DNA of 15,729 nucleotides from assembly GCA_023265235.1 (NCBI GenBank), contig JAHFUF010000034.1, forward strand, positions 1 to 15,729, in the 5' to 3' direction. Of this stretch, positions 6,616 through 14,793 are shown piece by piece (the stretch's first letter is position 1; every line of letters begins with the position of its first letter). Below the pieces are notes generated by a model. That model saw only the letters and a program-made list of their open reading frames with translations, was not told where the DNA came from and did not search any database. This DNA comes from Blastocatellia bacterium. GTDB lineage: Bacteria > Acidobacteriota > Blastocatellia > Chloracidobacteriales > JADJPF01. The position numbers were made by a program, and so were the translations under genes.

Positions 6616-7155
6616 TTATTTTTCTTCAAGCTTAACCACCCTATTATGTATCCCACCAACAATGTTGGCCAAATTCATAATGGCGTTTGTTATAACCTCA
6701 CGATCCTTTTCGGCCTTTGTTTCTAAATGTGTAATACTAGTTCGCATTTCTTGACGATCGCGCTCAGCTTGAGTTTCAAATCTAGCCAACGCATTGTTTG
6801 TCATTTGGTGATCGGCTTCGATTTGCATTGCTAAATTAGTAACAACACTAGTTAATGTTTGTATATCTGTTTCATGTTTAGCCGCAAAACTAGTTAATGT
6901 CTGTATATCTGTTTCATGTTTAGCCGCAAAACTAGTTAATGTCTGTATATCTGTTTCATGTTTAGCCGCAAAACTAGTTAAAGCTTGTATATCTGTTTCA
7001 TGTTTAGCTTGTTGTTCTAAAAGGGTTTCTATTCTATTTTTTATTCTTAGATCCTGCTCTACTTGTTGCTTTCGTAGTTCTGCTACTTCACCTTCTGTCT
7101 TAGTTTGTAAGTCTAAGATAAATTGAATGGCCTTTTGTAGTTCTTCACCTGTCAT
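6616..7155 (-). CDS. coiled-coil protein with four tandem 14-residue repeats
   Basis: This 179-residue, highly charged protein has no signal peptide or membrane segment and is predicted from its sequence to be almost entirely helical coiled coil. Residues 48-103 are four copies of a 14-residue unit based on AKHETDIQTLTSFA; copies 2-4 are nearly identical. The N-terminus MTGEELQKAIQFILDLQ and the C-terminus (an AEKDRE-type segment, then IVGGIHNRVVKLEEK) clearly match the protein at 11887-12402, so the two are paralogues whose middles differ. No enzymatic motif is present, and a structural or oligomerising cytoplasmic role is inferred. It is convergent with the TonB-C gene (24-bp gap) and lies 76 bp downstream of the large exported gene at 7232. 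Confidence 0.85.
   Translation of the reverse strand: MTGEELQKAIQFILDLQTKTEGEVAELRKQQVEQDLRIKNRIETLLEQQAKHETDIQALTSFAAKHETDIQTLTSFAAKHETDIQTLTSFAAKHETDIQTLTSVVTNLAMQIEADHQMTNNALARFETQAERDRQEMRTSITHLETKAEKDREVITNAIMNLANIVGGIHNRVVKLEEK
6847..7014 (-). repeat. tandem array, four 42-bp units inside the coiled-coil gene
   Basis: Four head-to-tail units of 42 bp lie at 6847-6888, 6889-6930, 6931-6972 and 6973-7014. On the plus strand each begins ACTAGTTAA. The units at 6889 and 6847 differ by very few bases, and the unit at 6973 is the most diverged. The unit is a multiple of three, so copy change keeps the reading frame and alters coiled-coil length by 14 residues (two heptads) per unit. Confidence 0.9.
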
Positions 7156-7231
7156 AAATTACCTCTATTTTGCTAAAGAATTTGTTTTAATAATTTCTTT
7201 TGTGTGTTGATTACCTTATTATTCTAAAAAT

Positions 7232-9199
7232 TTATTTACTAGGTTTTATCTTAAATACTCCTGATACTCCTTCGCCAGCATTGCCAGCAGCATCTCTAGC
7301 TATTACTTTAATTAATGCTTGTTTAATTTTCATATTAGGAACAGGGATTGTTAATGACTGAATATTGCCGCGAACGTTTTGAGCAAAAGTAACAAAAGTG
7401 TTTCCATTATCAGGGGAAAATTGAAACTCATGACTCACTACACCGCGATTGTCTGTAGAAGTAAAGGTAATGGTAAGCATTGCATTACCTTTTAACTTGT
7501 CTTTGTTTTTAGGTGAAGTGACTATTACAGTTGGATTAATATTATCTACTTCTATAGTAAATGGATTAGATGTAATTGTGCCAATATTTCCCCCTGCATC
7601 AAGGGCTTGAATTCTAATTGCTGCTCTAGTTGTAGCCATATTAGGAACAACAAATTGAAATGAAGTTGCTGTTCCTGCTAACCCTAGAACTAGTGGGTTA
7701 AAAGTCTCTCCATTTATTGCTAATAGAATGTTTATAGAAATTACTCCAATATCATCACTAGCACTAAAACTAAGCATAAATTGTGAATCACTATTTAGTT
7801 TTTGCCCTGAAGCAATATTATTAATTTTAATTGTAGGTGCTAATTTATCGCTACTTCCTGGTACTCCAACAACAAAAGTTATATTACTAATGTTTTGATC
7901 TGTTTTAGGAGCGGAAAATATTTTTTTTGTTTCACCAGGCAGTCCTGTTCCATTGTCTTTTAATAGCCCAACCCCTGCATCAATCACATTATTACCGGTA
8001 TTATCAAAACTATTAAAAGCAAACAAGGCTTGGCCATCAGAAAAATCTAGACGGTTAATTGTTACTGTAGAACTACCTTTACCAAAAGACCCAATAGTGC
8101 CTTGAAACTGCGAAGAACTAGTATAAAAAACTGTTGCTACTTTATCAGCTTTTAAGTCGTCATTAGTGTCTGAGTAAATAATAATTTGTGATGGTTTAAG
8201 AAACACATCATTGATTCCAGAAACAAAAAACTGCTTTTCTCCTTTTGAATTTACTATAGGGACTATAGAACTAGCTGTGGTTGGGTTTGGATCGGTTTCT
8301 GTTGCAGCAACAAAAATACTAGCCTTGTCTGGTACGCTATCATTATTACTATCAGTAAACACCATGATGGCACCTATTAACTGTGTAATACCTGCAAACT
8401 TAAATTTACTAGCGACATTAGCATAAAGATTGCCTTTACTATCTACTGCTAAAGCTCCAAAGCCAAAATTTATTGCTTGATTGTTGAGCTTTGAGTTAGC
8501 AGCTAAAATGGTTACTTTGTTTTTTCCATCAGGAACACCATTATTAGCAGGAAGATAAGCAGTTATTGTATAGCTATCTTCACTAGTGACATCAAATAAA
8601 TCTTGTGAAAAAAACAAGCTAGCAACAATTAAAATATCACCTTTAGGTGAATTAACTATAGTAAGACCTAAAGGAGTTCCTTTACCAATAGAAAAGCTAC
8701 TTTGTTTAATACCTCGAAAGTCTTGTTTAGCATTGTCTGTAACTATGATTTGACCGTTTTGTTTGTTTGCTCCATCAGCCGCAACTATTCCAATATATAT
8801 CTTTCCACTTTTTTTGCTTATTGCCATAGCACTAGTAACTTCATTTACCGGATCGTCAGAAGTAATAAAAGTGTCATTAATATCAGGTACACGATCACCA
8901 TTAGTATCAGCCGCAACTACTACACTACTACTAGTATCAATACCGAAAAAAGATACATTGCTAAGTGGCGTGCCAGCAGGAATAGCTAAAGGACTAATAG
9001 AATCTACACCCAGTTTGTTTTTTTGAGAAAAGCTTAATACACGGCTCTTATCAACAGGGAAGGACGGCAATTTAGTTTGAGTAGTAATATTTATTGTTTT
9101 TTTTAATTCTTTAGCTAAAATTTGAGGTTGATAAAATAGATTAACTAATAAAAATACTGTTAGATAAACAATAAATTTGATTTGTATAGTATTAAACAT
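7232..9199 (-). CDS. large exported protein with Asp-rich Ca-type motifs and two C-terminal Ig-like domains
   Basis: The 655-residue product starts with a long hydrophobic signal peptide (about 1-29, cleavage likely after ILA). Residues about 70-450 are repeated beta-sheet phrases typical of a propeller-like fold, such as VVVAADTNGDRVPDINDTF, GALAVDSKGNLYANVASKF and GAIMVFTDSNNDSVPD. Three DxNxDxxxD loops, at 98-106, 283-291 and 344-352, look like calcium-binding loops of the dockerin/thrombospondin-3 style. Residues about 455-552 and 555-650 are two Ig-like domains, each beginning PTI/PTV and containing SxxDxxGV and ARDAAGNAG-type phrases. There is no sorting signal or catalytic motif. A cell-surface or secreted binding role is inferred. 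The ATG at 9199 has a moderate ribosome site (AAGGGA). It is divergent from priA. Confidence 0.85.
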   Translation of the reverse strand: MFNTIQIKFIVYLTVFLLVNLFYQPQILAKELKKTINITTQTKLPSFPVDKSRVLSFSQKNKLGVDSISPLAIPAGTPLSNVSFFGIDTSSSVVVAADTNGDRVPDINDTFITSDDPVNEVTSAMAISKKSGKIYIGIVAADGANKQNGQIIVTDNAKQDFRGIKQSSFSIGKGTPLGLTIVNSPKGDILIVASLFFSQDLFDVTSEDSYTITAYLPANNGVPDGKNKVTILAANSKLNNQAINFGFGALAVDSKGNLYANVASKFKFAGITQLIGAIMVFTDSNNDSVPDKASIFVAATETDPNPTTASSIVPIVNSKGEKQFFVSGINDVFLKPSQIIIYSDTNDDLKADKVATVFYTSSSQFQGTIGSFGKGSSTVTINRLDFSDGQALFAFNSFDNTGNNVIDAGVGLLKDNGTGLPGETKKIFSAPKTDQNISNITFVVGVPGSSDKLAPTIKINNIASGQKLNSDSQFMLSFSASDDIGVISINILLAINGETFNPLVLGLAGTATSFQFVVPNMATTRAAIRIQALDAGGNIGTITSNPFTIEVDNINPTVIVTSPKNKDKLKGNAMLTITFTSTDNRGVVSHEFQFSPDNGNTFVTFAQNVRGNIQSLTIPVPNMKIKQALIKVIARDAAGNAGEGVSGVFKIKPSK

Positions 9200-9366
9200 A
9201 GAAATCCCTTACATTTATTCCTTATAATGTTTATTAGATGATACCAAACCCAAAACTAAAACACCTGTAAAATATATATAATAAAGCAAAATTACGCTTA
9301 ACTTTGTTGGAATTTAGGGAAAACATTTCACCTATTTTTCTTTTATAAGATAAAATAGATGCGCTT

Positions 9367-11847
9367 ATGTATGTCGAGATTGCAGTGCCACTCTATATTT
9401 TCCAGACTTTTACCTACTCTGTCCCCGCAGAAATGCAGGAAGTCGCCCAAGTAGGATGTCGTTGTCTGATCCCTTTTGGCAAACGCTCTAGCGTGGGCTA
9501 TATTGTTGCTCTACACGATGAAATTGACCCAGAAATACCACTAGAATCATTAAAAGAAATCTTGGTAGTTATTGATGAAACTCCAATGATTATTCCTGAA
9601 GTACTAGAACTTACTCGCTGGATTGCAGATTATTACTATGCCCCTTGGGGAGAAGTGATAAAAGCCGCTCTACCAGCAGGAATAAACGCTGCTATGGAAG
9701 TAACTATTTCTGTTACTGAAGCAGGGCGCGATCAGCTTAGCAGTCTTGATGCTAGTCGAATTGAACGATCAACTAAGTGGAAAGCCTTGCAACAAATTGC
9801 TGGTAATAAAAACTTAAATGCCAAATCACTAGAGAAAGATTATAGCAAAGCACGTCTTGCCGCGATCACCCGTGAACTAGAGCGTGAAGGGCTAATCCAA
9901 GTTGAACAACAAATTGAACCACAAAAAACTCGTGCTAAAAAGCAAATGGCTGTAAGGCTAACTACTAATCACACAATAGACGAGTTGTTAAGTGTTGATA
10001 ACGAGGATTTATCTGCTACACAAAAACGAGTGCTAGATTATTTGTCTGCTTCAGCCAAAACACCGTTTCTTACAGATCTCCTAGAAGGGTTAAGTATTAG
10101 TGTTTCTGCTGTACGTTCACTAGAAAAACGTGGGCTAGTTGAGGTATTTTCTCAAACAGTCCGACGTAATCCTTTAGCTCATATTTCACAGCCTTTGCAG
10201 CCTATGTTAATGTCATTACTAGCCTTAACCGATGCTCAAGCTGAAGCCTTAGAACAAATTGTCACAGCAATTTTTTCAGAAGAATACACAACATTTTTGC
10301 TTCATGGCGTTACAGGTTCGGGAAAAACAGAAATTTACTTACGAGCTATGAAAGCTGCTTTAGAAATAGGTAAAACAGCGTTAATGCTTGTTCCAGAAAT
10401 CGCACTTACACCAATGTTTTCACGTCGTTTGTGTGAACATTTTGGAGACTCTGTTGCTATTTTGCACTCTTCACTTTCAGAAGGAGAACGCTTTGACGAA
10501 TGGCAACGAATTTATCGTGGTGAGGCAAAAGTGGTAATTGGTACAAGGTCAGCAGTGTTTGCTCCTATTCGTAACCTAGGGTTAATTGTGGTAGATGAAG
10601 AACATGAAACTTCCTATAAACAAGAAGAAGTCCCTCGTTATAATGGTCGTGATAGTGCAATAATGCGAGCACTTAAAGCAGAAGCTGTAGTAATTTTGGG
10701 TAGTGCTACGCCTTCTCTTGAAACCTTCCATAATGCACACTTAAAGAAATATCATTACATTAGCCTACCAGAACGTGTAGCAAAACGGCCTCTAGCCAAA
10801 GTAGAAGTTATTGATATGCGCCAGGTTTTTCAGCGTCAAGGTAAGGTGCAAATCTTTTCCGATGAGCTAATAAAAAGCGTTAAAGAAGTCCAAGCCAAAG
10901 GTGAACAAACCATAATAATGCTAAATCGGCGTGGTTTTTCTGCTTTTGTGATTTGTCGTAGTTGTGGACAATCCATTAAATGTCGTGATTGTGCTGTAAC
11001 TTTGACTTACCATAAAGAGGCTAGTCGTTTGATTTGCCATTATTGTAATTATCAAGTAGGTGTTCCTAAAAACTGTCCTACTTGTAACGCACTACATATT
11101 TACTATATGGGTGAAGGTACTGAGCAAATAGAAATTAAGGTTAAAGAACTTTTCCCAGAAAGCAAAGTTTGTCGTGTAGACCGTGACACGACTCGTCGTA
11201 AAGGGAGCTTTGAAAAAATTATCAATGAGTTTGCTGATGGGGTAATAGACATTTTAGTTGGAACACAAATGTTGGCTAAAGGACATGATTTTCCTAATGT
11301 AACTCTAGTAGGGGTAATTTCAGTTGATGCAGGACTTTCAATGCCTGATTTTCGCTCTGCTGAACGAACATTTCAATTATTAACACAGGTTGCAGGCCGT
11401 GCAGGTCGTGGAGCTAGTCCTGGTAGGGTGATTATTCAAAGCTACCATCCTGACCATTATTCTTTAACTCATGCTAGCTTGCAAAATTATCAAGCCTTTT
11501 ATCAACAAGAGATTAACTTTCGACGCTCGCTCTATTATCCTCCTTTTAGTGTGCTAGTAAATATCATTATTAAACATAAAGAGCTATCCCAAGCCCAAGC
11601 ACTTGCCTCTGAAGTTGGTCGCCAGCTTCGTAGTGCAGCGCAAGACGATAAAACTATTCGTATCCTAGGCCCTGCTGCCGCACCACTTTCCCGTTTGCGT
11701 GCAGAACACCGTTTGCAGATTTTAATCAAGGCACGTACACGTACTAGGGCGCGAGAGATCCTAGATATTGCAATGGATAACCTAGGCCGTGATCAGCAAG
11801 ACTTAAATGCAATTAATATCGAAGTTGATCCTATTGACTTAATGTGA
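9367..11847 (+). CDS. priA: primosomal protein N' (PriA), replication-restart helicase
   Basis: PriA is a superfamily-2 3'-5' helicase that recognises stalled forks and starts reloading of the replicative helicase. The 826-residue product begins MYVEIAVPLYIFQTFTYSVP, the typical 3'-end-binding domain. Residues about 105-290 form a winged-helix and linker region longer than in E. coli PriA (732 residues in total). The helicase core follows: Walker A GVTGSGKT at 314-321, DEEH at 410-413, and motif VI GRAGRG at 677-682. Eight cysteines in four CxxC pairs (530/533, 539/542, 557/560, 570/573) form the two zinc sites. The C-terminal domain ends EVDPIDLM. The family start motif supports the ATG at 9367, although no clear Shine-Dalgarno precedes it. 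A TAAAAT -10-like box at 9351-9356 would give a near-leaderless mRNA. A coiled-coil gene follows 39 bp downstream. Confidence 0.97.
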   Translation: MYVEIAVPLYIFQTFTYSVPAEMQEVAQVGCRCLIPFGKRSSVGYIVALHDEIDPEIPLESLKEILVVIDETPMIIPEVLELTRWIADYYYAPWGEVIKAALPAGINAAMEVTISVTEAGRDQLSSLDASRIERSTKWKALQQIAGNKNLNAKSLEKDYSKARLAAITRELEREGLIQVEQQIEPQKTRAKKQMAVRLTTNHTIDELLSVDNEDLSATQKRVLDYLSASAKTPFLTDLLEGLSISVSAVRSLEKRGLVEVFSQTVRRNPLAHISQPLQPMLMSLLALTDAQAEALEQIVTAIFSEEYTTFLLHGVTGSGKTEIYLRAMKAALEIGKTALMLVPEIALTPMFSRRLCEHFGDSVAILHSSLSEGERFDEWQRIYRGEAKVVIGTRSAVFAPIRNLGLIVVDEEHETSYKQEEVPRYNGRDSAIMRALKAEAVVILGSATPSLETFHNAHLKKYHYISLPERVAKRPLAKVEVIDMRQVFQRQGKVQIFSDELIKSVKEVQAKGEQTIIMLNRRGFSAFVICRSCGQSIKCRDCAVTLTYHKEASRLICHYCNYQVGVPKNCPTCNALHIYYMGEGTEQIEIKVKELFPESKVCRVDRDTTRRKGSFEKIINEFADGVIDILVGTQMLAKGHDFPNVTLVGVISVDAGLSMPDFRSAERTFQLLTQVAGRAGRGASPGRVIIQSYHPDHYSLTHASLQNYQAFYQQEINFRRSLYYPPFSVLVNIIIKHKELSQAQALASEVGRQLRSAAQDDKTIRILGPAAAPLSRLRAEHRLQILIKARTRTRAREILDIAMDNLGRDQQDLNAINIEVDPIDLM

Positions 11848-11886
11848 TAAACAATACAAAAACCTTCTACTATAAGGAATTAATGT

Positions 11887-12402
11887 ATGACTGACGAAGA
11901 AAGACAAAAAGCTATGGAGTTTATGCTAGAGCAGCAAGCAAAACACGAAAGTGAGATTCAAGATTTAAGGGCTGTAAATAAAACCATACAAGAAAACCAA
12001 CAAAAGTTTCAAGAAAACCAACAAAAGCTTCAAGAAGGTCAACAAAAATTTGAAGAAAATCAACAAAAGCTTCAAGAAAGCCAACAAGTTTTAACAGATT
12101 CATTAATAACTTTGGCTCTCCAAGCGGATCAAGATCACAGTCAATTAAGTGCTAGCCTTACAGCTGTCAACACTGCCCTAATTCGCCTTGAAGTAATTGT
12201 TGAAAAAGACCGTGAAGAAACAAAAATTAGAGAAGCACAAGCAGATAAGGATAGCGCAGAAATGAGAGCTAAGTTAGATCAATTAGAAATACAAGCTGAA
12301 AAAGATCGTCAAGCAATGACTGCTACAGTAGATAAGCTAATAGGGGCTATTAGTAATGTTCATGGTCGAGTAAGCAGACTAGAAGATCAATCAAGCCAAT
12401 AA
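11887..12402 (+). CDS. coiled-coil protein with five heptad repeats, paralogue of the 6616-7155 gene
   Basis: This 171-residue, charged, Gln/Glu-rich protein has no signal peptide or membrane helix. It starts MTDEERQKAMEFMLEQQAKH, closely matching the start of the protein encoded at 6616-7155. It ends with IQAEKDRQAMTATVDKLIGA then ISNVHGRVSRLEDQ, again matching that paralogue. Residues 34-68 are five near-perfect heptads of the type xQENQQK, with I, F, L, F and L in the core position. A second coiled coil rich in Lys/Asp/Glu follows. The paralogue instead carries 14-residue repeats, so the ends are conserved while the middle is replaced. AAGGA before the ATG supports the start. It lies 39 bp after priA and may be read through from it. 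Function is unknown; a structural or partner-binding role is inferred. Confidence 0.85.
   Translation: MTDEERQKAMEFMLEQQAKHESEIQDLRAVNKTIQENQQKFQENQQKLQEGQQKFEENQQKLQESQQVLTDSLITLALQADQDHSQLSASLTAVNTALIRLEVIVEKDREETKIREAQADKDSAEMRAKLDQLEIQAEKDRQAMTATVDKLIGAISNVHGRVSRLEDQSSQ
11986..12090 (+). repeat. tandem array, five 21-bp units inside the coiled-coil gene
   Basis: Five head-to-tail 21-bp units encode the heptads IQENQQK, FQENQQK, LQEGQQK, FEENQQK and LQESQQV. The units are similar at DNA level (CAACAAAA core in the first four) and keep frame, so slippage would lengthen or shorten the coiled coil one heptad at a time. Confidence 0.85.
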
Positions 12403-12429
12403 TGGCTACCGATAACGGGTTACCTATGG

Positions 12430-12447
12430 CCACCCATAAATGGGTGG
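12430..12447. repeat. 18-bp palindrome, possible hairpin after the coiled-coil gene
   Basis: CCACCCAT (12430-12437) and ATGGGTGG (12440-12447) pair perfectly around AA. It lies 28 bp after the stop codon at 12402 and before the small membrane-protein gene. In RNA the loop would open to four or more bases. No T-run follows, so it may be a dispersed repeat or a weak terminator. Confidence 0.45.
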
Positions 12448-12487
12448 GGTTATGGAAAGAATTTAAAAAAATTAAAAGGATAACAAT

Positions 12488-12664
12488 ATGGCAATATCGT
12501 TTATCGCAGCAGGAGTATTAGTACTTGTAATTGGCACAATTTTATGGGTTACCTATAAAATTACTAGCTTTATTACCAAATTAATTATGTGGGCAGTTTC
12601 ATTTCTCATTTTTGCCGGTTTTGTGGCTTATTTGCTTTTCAAACTTGGTATTCTTAATTTCTAA
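12488..12664 (+). CDS. 58-residue small membrane protein with two predicted helices
   Basis: ATG at 12488 to TAA at 12662-12664 encodes a 58-residue hydrophobic protein. Residues about 4-22 (FIAAGVLVLVIGTILWVTY) and about 33-56 (IMWAVSFLIFAGFVAYLLF) form two membrane-spanning segments joined by a short KITSFITK loop, so both termini should face the same side. AAAGGA ends 7 nt before the ATG, an excellent ribosome site that supports a real gene. No family is recognised. It sits 85 bp after the coiled-coil gene and 69 bp before argS, with a hairpin on each side. It may share a transcript with argS, but nothing ties it to tRNA charging. Confidence 0.75.
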   Translation: MAISFIAAGVLVLVIGTILWVTYKITSFITKLIMWAVSFLIFAGFVAYLLFKLGILNF

Positions 12665-12668
12665 AGAA

Positions 12669-12690
12669 GGGCAGACACATAGGTCTGCCC
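12669..12690. repeat. 8-bp GC-rich hairpin between the small membrane gene and argS
   Basis: GGGCAGAC (12669-12676) pairs with GTCTGCCC (12683-12690) over ACATAG. It begins 4 bp after the stop codon of the small gene. There is no T-run after it. From memory, elements of this general form (GGGCnnAC...GTnnGCCCCTAC) are common dispersed palindromic repeats in several bacterial phyla. This may be one, or it may act as an RNA-processing hairpin ahead of argS. Confidence 0.5.
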
Positions 12691-12733
12691 CTACATAAAA
12701 TTACGAAAATATTATCCTAGGGAGTAAACTTTA

Positions 12734-14764
12734 ATGTTATTAACACTTCATCGCACAATAAAAACCCAACTTCAAGCAGCAGTTAAAAAATCTTTTGAGA
12801 TAGAACTAGCCCTAGCAGATATAACGGCAGAATATCCACCAAAAACTGAACTAGGAGACTTAGCTTTCCCGATAGCTTTTGAAATAGCAAAACGCTTAAA
12901 AGCCGCTACAGGAACAAAGCAAAACCCACGACAACTAGCCGATAAGTTGCGTAGCGAACTACAAGCCATCGACGGTGTAGCGCGTATAGAAACAGCAGGA
13001 GCAGGCTATATCAACTTTTTTTTAGATCGTGGCAGAGTTTTTAACACAGTATTTAATGCAGAAAAATCCTTGAAATTAGATGAAATAACAGGTGGAAAAT
13101 TAATTGTTGAACACACCAGCATTAACCCAAATAAAGCTGCACATATCGGACATTTACGTAATGCAGTTTTAGGCGATACTATTGTTCGGATGCTTCAAGC
13201 TAGTGGCGAAACAGTCGAGACACATAATTATATTGATAACACAGGTGTACAAGTTACTGATGTAGTTGTAGGGTTTAAGTATATAGAAAACAAGACTTTA
13301 ACTGATATTGAAGCTATCACAGAACGCTTTGATTATTATTGTTGGGATCTTTATGCACAAGTAGGAAAGTTTTATGAGGAAAACCCTGATAATAAAAAGC
13401 TTCGCGCACAAACCCTACATGAAATTGAACAGGGTGAAGGTGAAACAGCTTTAATTGCTGAACATGTTTCTAATCGTATCCTTAAAGCTCATCTAGATAC
13501 AATGTGGCGTTTAGGCATAGCTTACGATGTACTACCGAGGGAAAGTGATGTTTTACATCTAAACTTTTGGCAAACAGCTTTTGAAAAATTAAAAGAGCAA
13601 GGCGGGATTTACTTTGAAACAGAAGGGAAAAACAAAGGCTGTTGGGTGATGCGGGCAGAAGACAAGACAGAAACCCCTGCTGAAGATGAAACAGAGTCAC
13701 AATATGAGGCAGATAAAATTCTAGTAAGATCTAATGGGACAGTTACTTACACAGGTAAAGACATTGCCTATCACCTTTGGAAATTAGGCCAATTAGGACT
13801 AGATTTTCATTACCGACCGTTTTATACCTACTCTAATGGTAAGCCTGTTTGGATTACTACAGCTAAAGAGGCCACAGAAAATGGTAAAGACTTAGGTTTT
13901 GGTAATGGTGTTGCATATTTTAACGTAATCGATGTAGGACAATCCTACCCACAAGCTTATGTAAAGCTAGGGGTTAAATTGTTATCTACAGATGATCGCA
14001 TAGATCGTAGTGCTCACCTAGCCTATGAAAAAGTAGTGTTAACCCCAGCAAGTGCTAAAGAACTAGGTTATGAGCTTTCTGAAGCTGATAGTAAACGCAC
14101 TCAAGTAAGTATGTCTGGGCGCAAAGGCTTAGGCGTAAAAGCTGACGATTTAATTGATAAATTAGAGGAAAAAGTTTTTGCCAAAGTTAACTCTGATGAT
14201 CGTTATTCAGAGGTTTCTTTAGCAGAACGCAAAGATATTTCTCATAGGATTGCAGTAAGTGCCTTACGTTACTTTTTATTAAAATATACTCGTAGCTCAG
14301 TTATTGCTTTTGATTTTGAAGAAGCACAAGCATTTGAAGGCGAAACAGGAGCTTATTTACTTTATGCCGTAGTTCGTGGCAATAGCATATTTCGTAAACT
14401 AAGAGAACAAGGGAAAAGCACAGAAGTTAATTTAACTAGCGAAGAAATCAATAATTTGCTTTCACTAAAAGAAAACTCAGGATGGGATGGCGATTATCTT
14501 TGGGGATTGATTTATTTTGCTAGCCGTCTGCCTGATAGCTTACGTTTATCCATTAGTTCGTTAGAACCTACACATCTAGCTAAGTATTCTTATCATTTAG
14601 CTTCAAGTTTTAGCAATTTTTATAACAAAAATGCTTATAAGCTGATTGAACAAAAAGATAATACTCGTTATCAATTATTAGTTGCTTTAGTAGGTTATGT
14701 ACGCTGTCAGCTAGAACAGGCTTTGCGCATTCTAACAGGCGTTGAGCCAGTGGAAAAAATGTAA
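12734..14764 (+). CDS. argS: arginine--tRNA ligase (ArgRS)
   Basis: ArgRS is a class I synthetase that attaches arginine to tRNA-Arg in the cytoplasm, and it needs the tRNA for amino-acid activation. The N-terminal ~110 residues form the additional domain that contacts the tRNA D-loop. The catalytic domain has HIGH exactly at 137-140 (NKAAHIGHLRNAVLGD) and, in place of KMSK, MSGRKG at 460-465, a common type of variant in ArgRS. The C-terminal DALR-type anticodon-binding domain begins near GAYLLYAVVRGNSIFRKL and ends with the family-typical TGVEPVEKM. At 676 residues it is about 100 longer than E. coli ArgRS (577). Much of the excess appears to lie between HIGH and the MSGRKG loop, where an acidic segment (KTETPAEDETES) and the LGLDFHYRPFYTYSNGKPVW region occur. 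GGGAG ends 9 nt before the ATG, supporting the start. Confidence 0.97.
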   Translation: MLLTLHRTIKTQLQAAVKKSFEIELALADITAEYPPKTELGDLAFPIAFEIAKRLKAATGTKQNPRQLADKLRSELQAIDGVARIETAGAGYINFFLDRGRVFNTVFNAEKSLKLDEITGGKLIVEHTSINPNKAAHIGHLRNAVLGDTIVRMLQASGETVETHNYIDNTGVQVTDVVVGFKYIENKTLTDIEAITERFDYYCWDLYAQVGKFYEENPDNKKLRAQTLHEIEQGEGETALIAEHVSNRILKAHLDTMWRLGIAYDVLPRESDVLHLNFWQTAFEKLKEQGGIYFETEGKNKGCWVMRAEDKTETPAEDETESQYEADKILVRSNGTVTYTGKDIAYHLWKLGQLGLDFHYRPFYTYSNGKPVWITTAKEATENGKDLGFGNGVAYFNVIDVGQSYPQAYVKLGVKLLSTDDRIDRSAHLAYEKVVLTPASAKELGYELSEADSKRTQVSMSGRKGLGVKADDLIDKLEEKVFAKVNSDDRYSEVSLAERKDISHRIAVSALRYFLLKYTRSSVIAFDFEEAQAFEGETGAYLLYAVVRGNSIFRKLREQGKSTEVNLTSEEINNLLSLKENSGWDGDYLWGLIYFASRLPDSLRLSISSLEPTHLAKYSYHLASSFSNFYNKNAYKLIEQKDNTRYQLLVALVGYVRCQLEQALRILTGVEPVEKM

Positions 14765-14793
14765 TAAACATTAAGTAAAAAGCAATCAAGCAA

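Noticed and set aside
6607..6623. AT-only palindrome between the convergent genes at 6591 and 6616
   Set aside because: It has no GC pairs and almost no loop, and overlaps the stop codon of the minus-strand gene; AT-rich composition explains it.
6847..7014. Regular repeat array that could suggest CRISPR
   Set aside because: The 42-bp units are directly adjacent with no unique spacers and are translated in frame into 14-residue coiled-coil units.
8702..9026. Overlapping plus-strand open frames inside the 7232-9199 gene
   Set aside because: They are antisense to a strong coding frame with signal peptide and domain repeats, and resemble no protein family.
9209..9223. Start-stop element (ATG directly followed by TAA) after an AAGGA on the minus strand, upstream of the 9199 start
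   Set aside because: It could pause ribosomes, but in AT-rich leader DNA this short pattern is easily due to chance and there is no supporting conservation.
13482..13700. 72-codon minus-strand frame within argS
   Set aside because: It is antisense to conserved ArgRS catalytic sequence, with no independent start signal.
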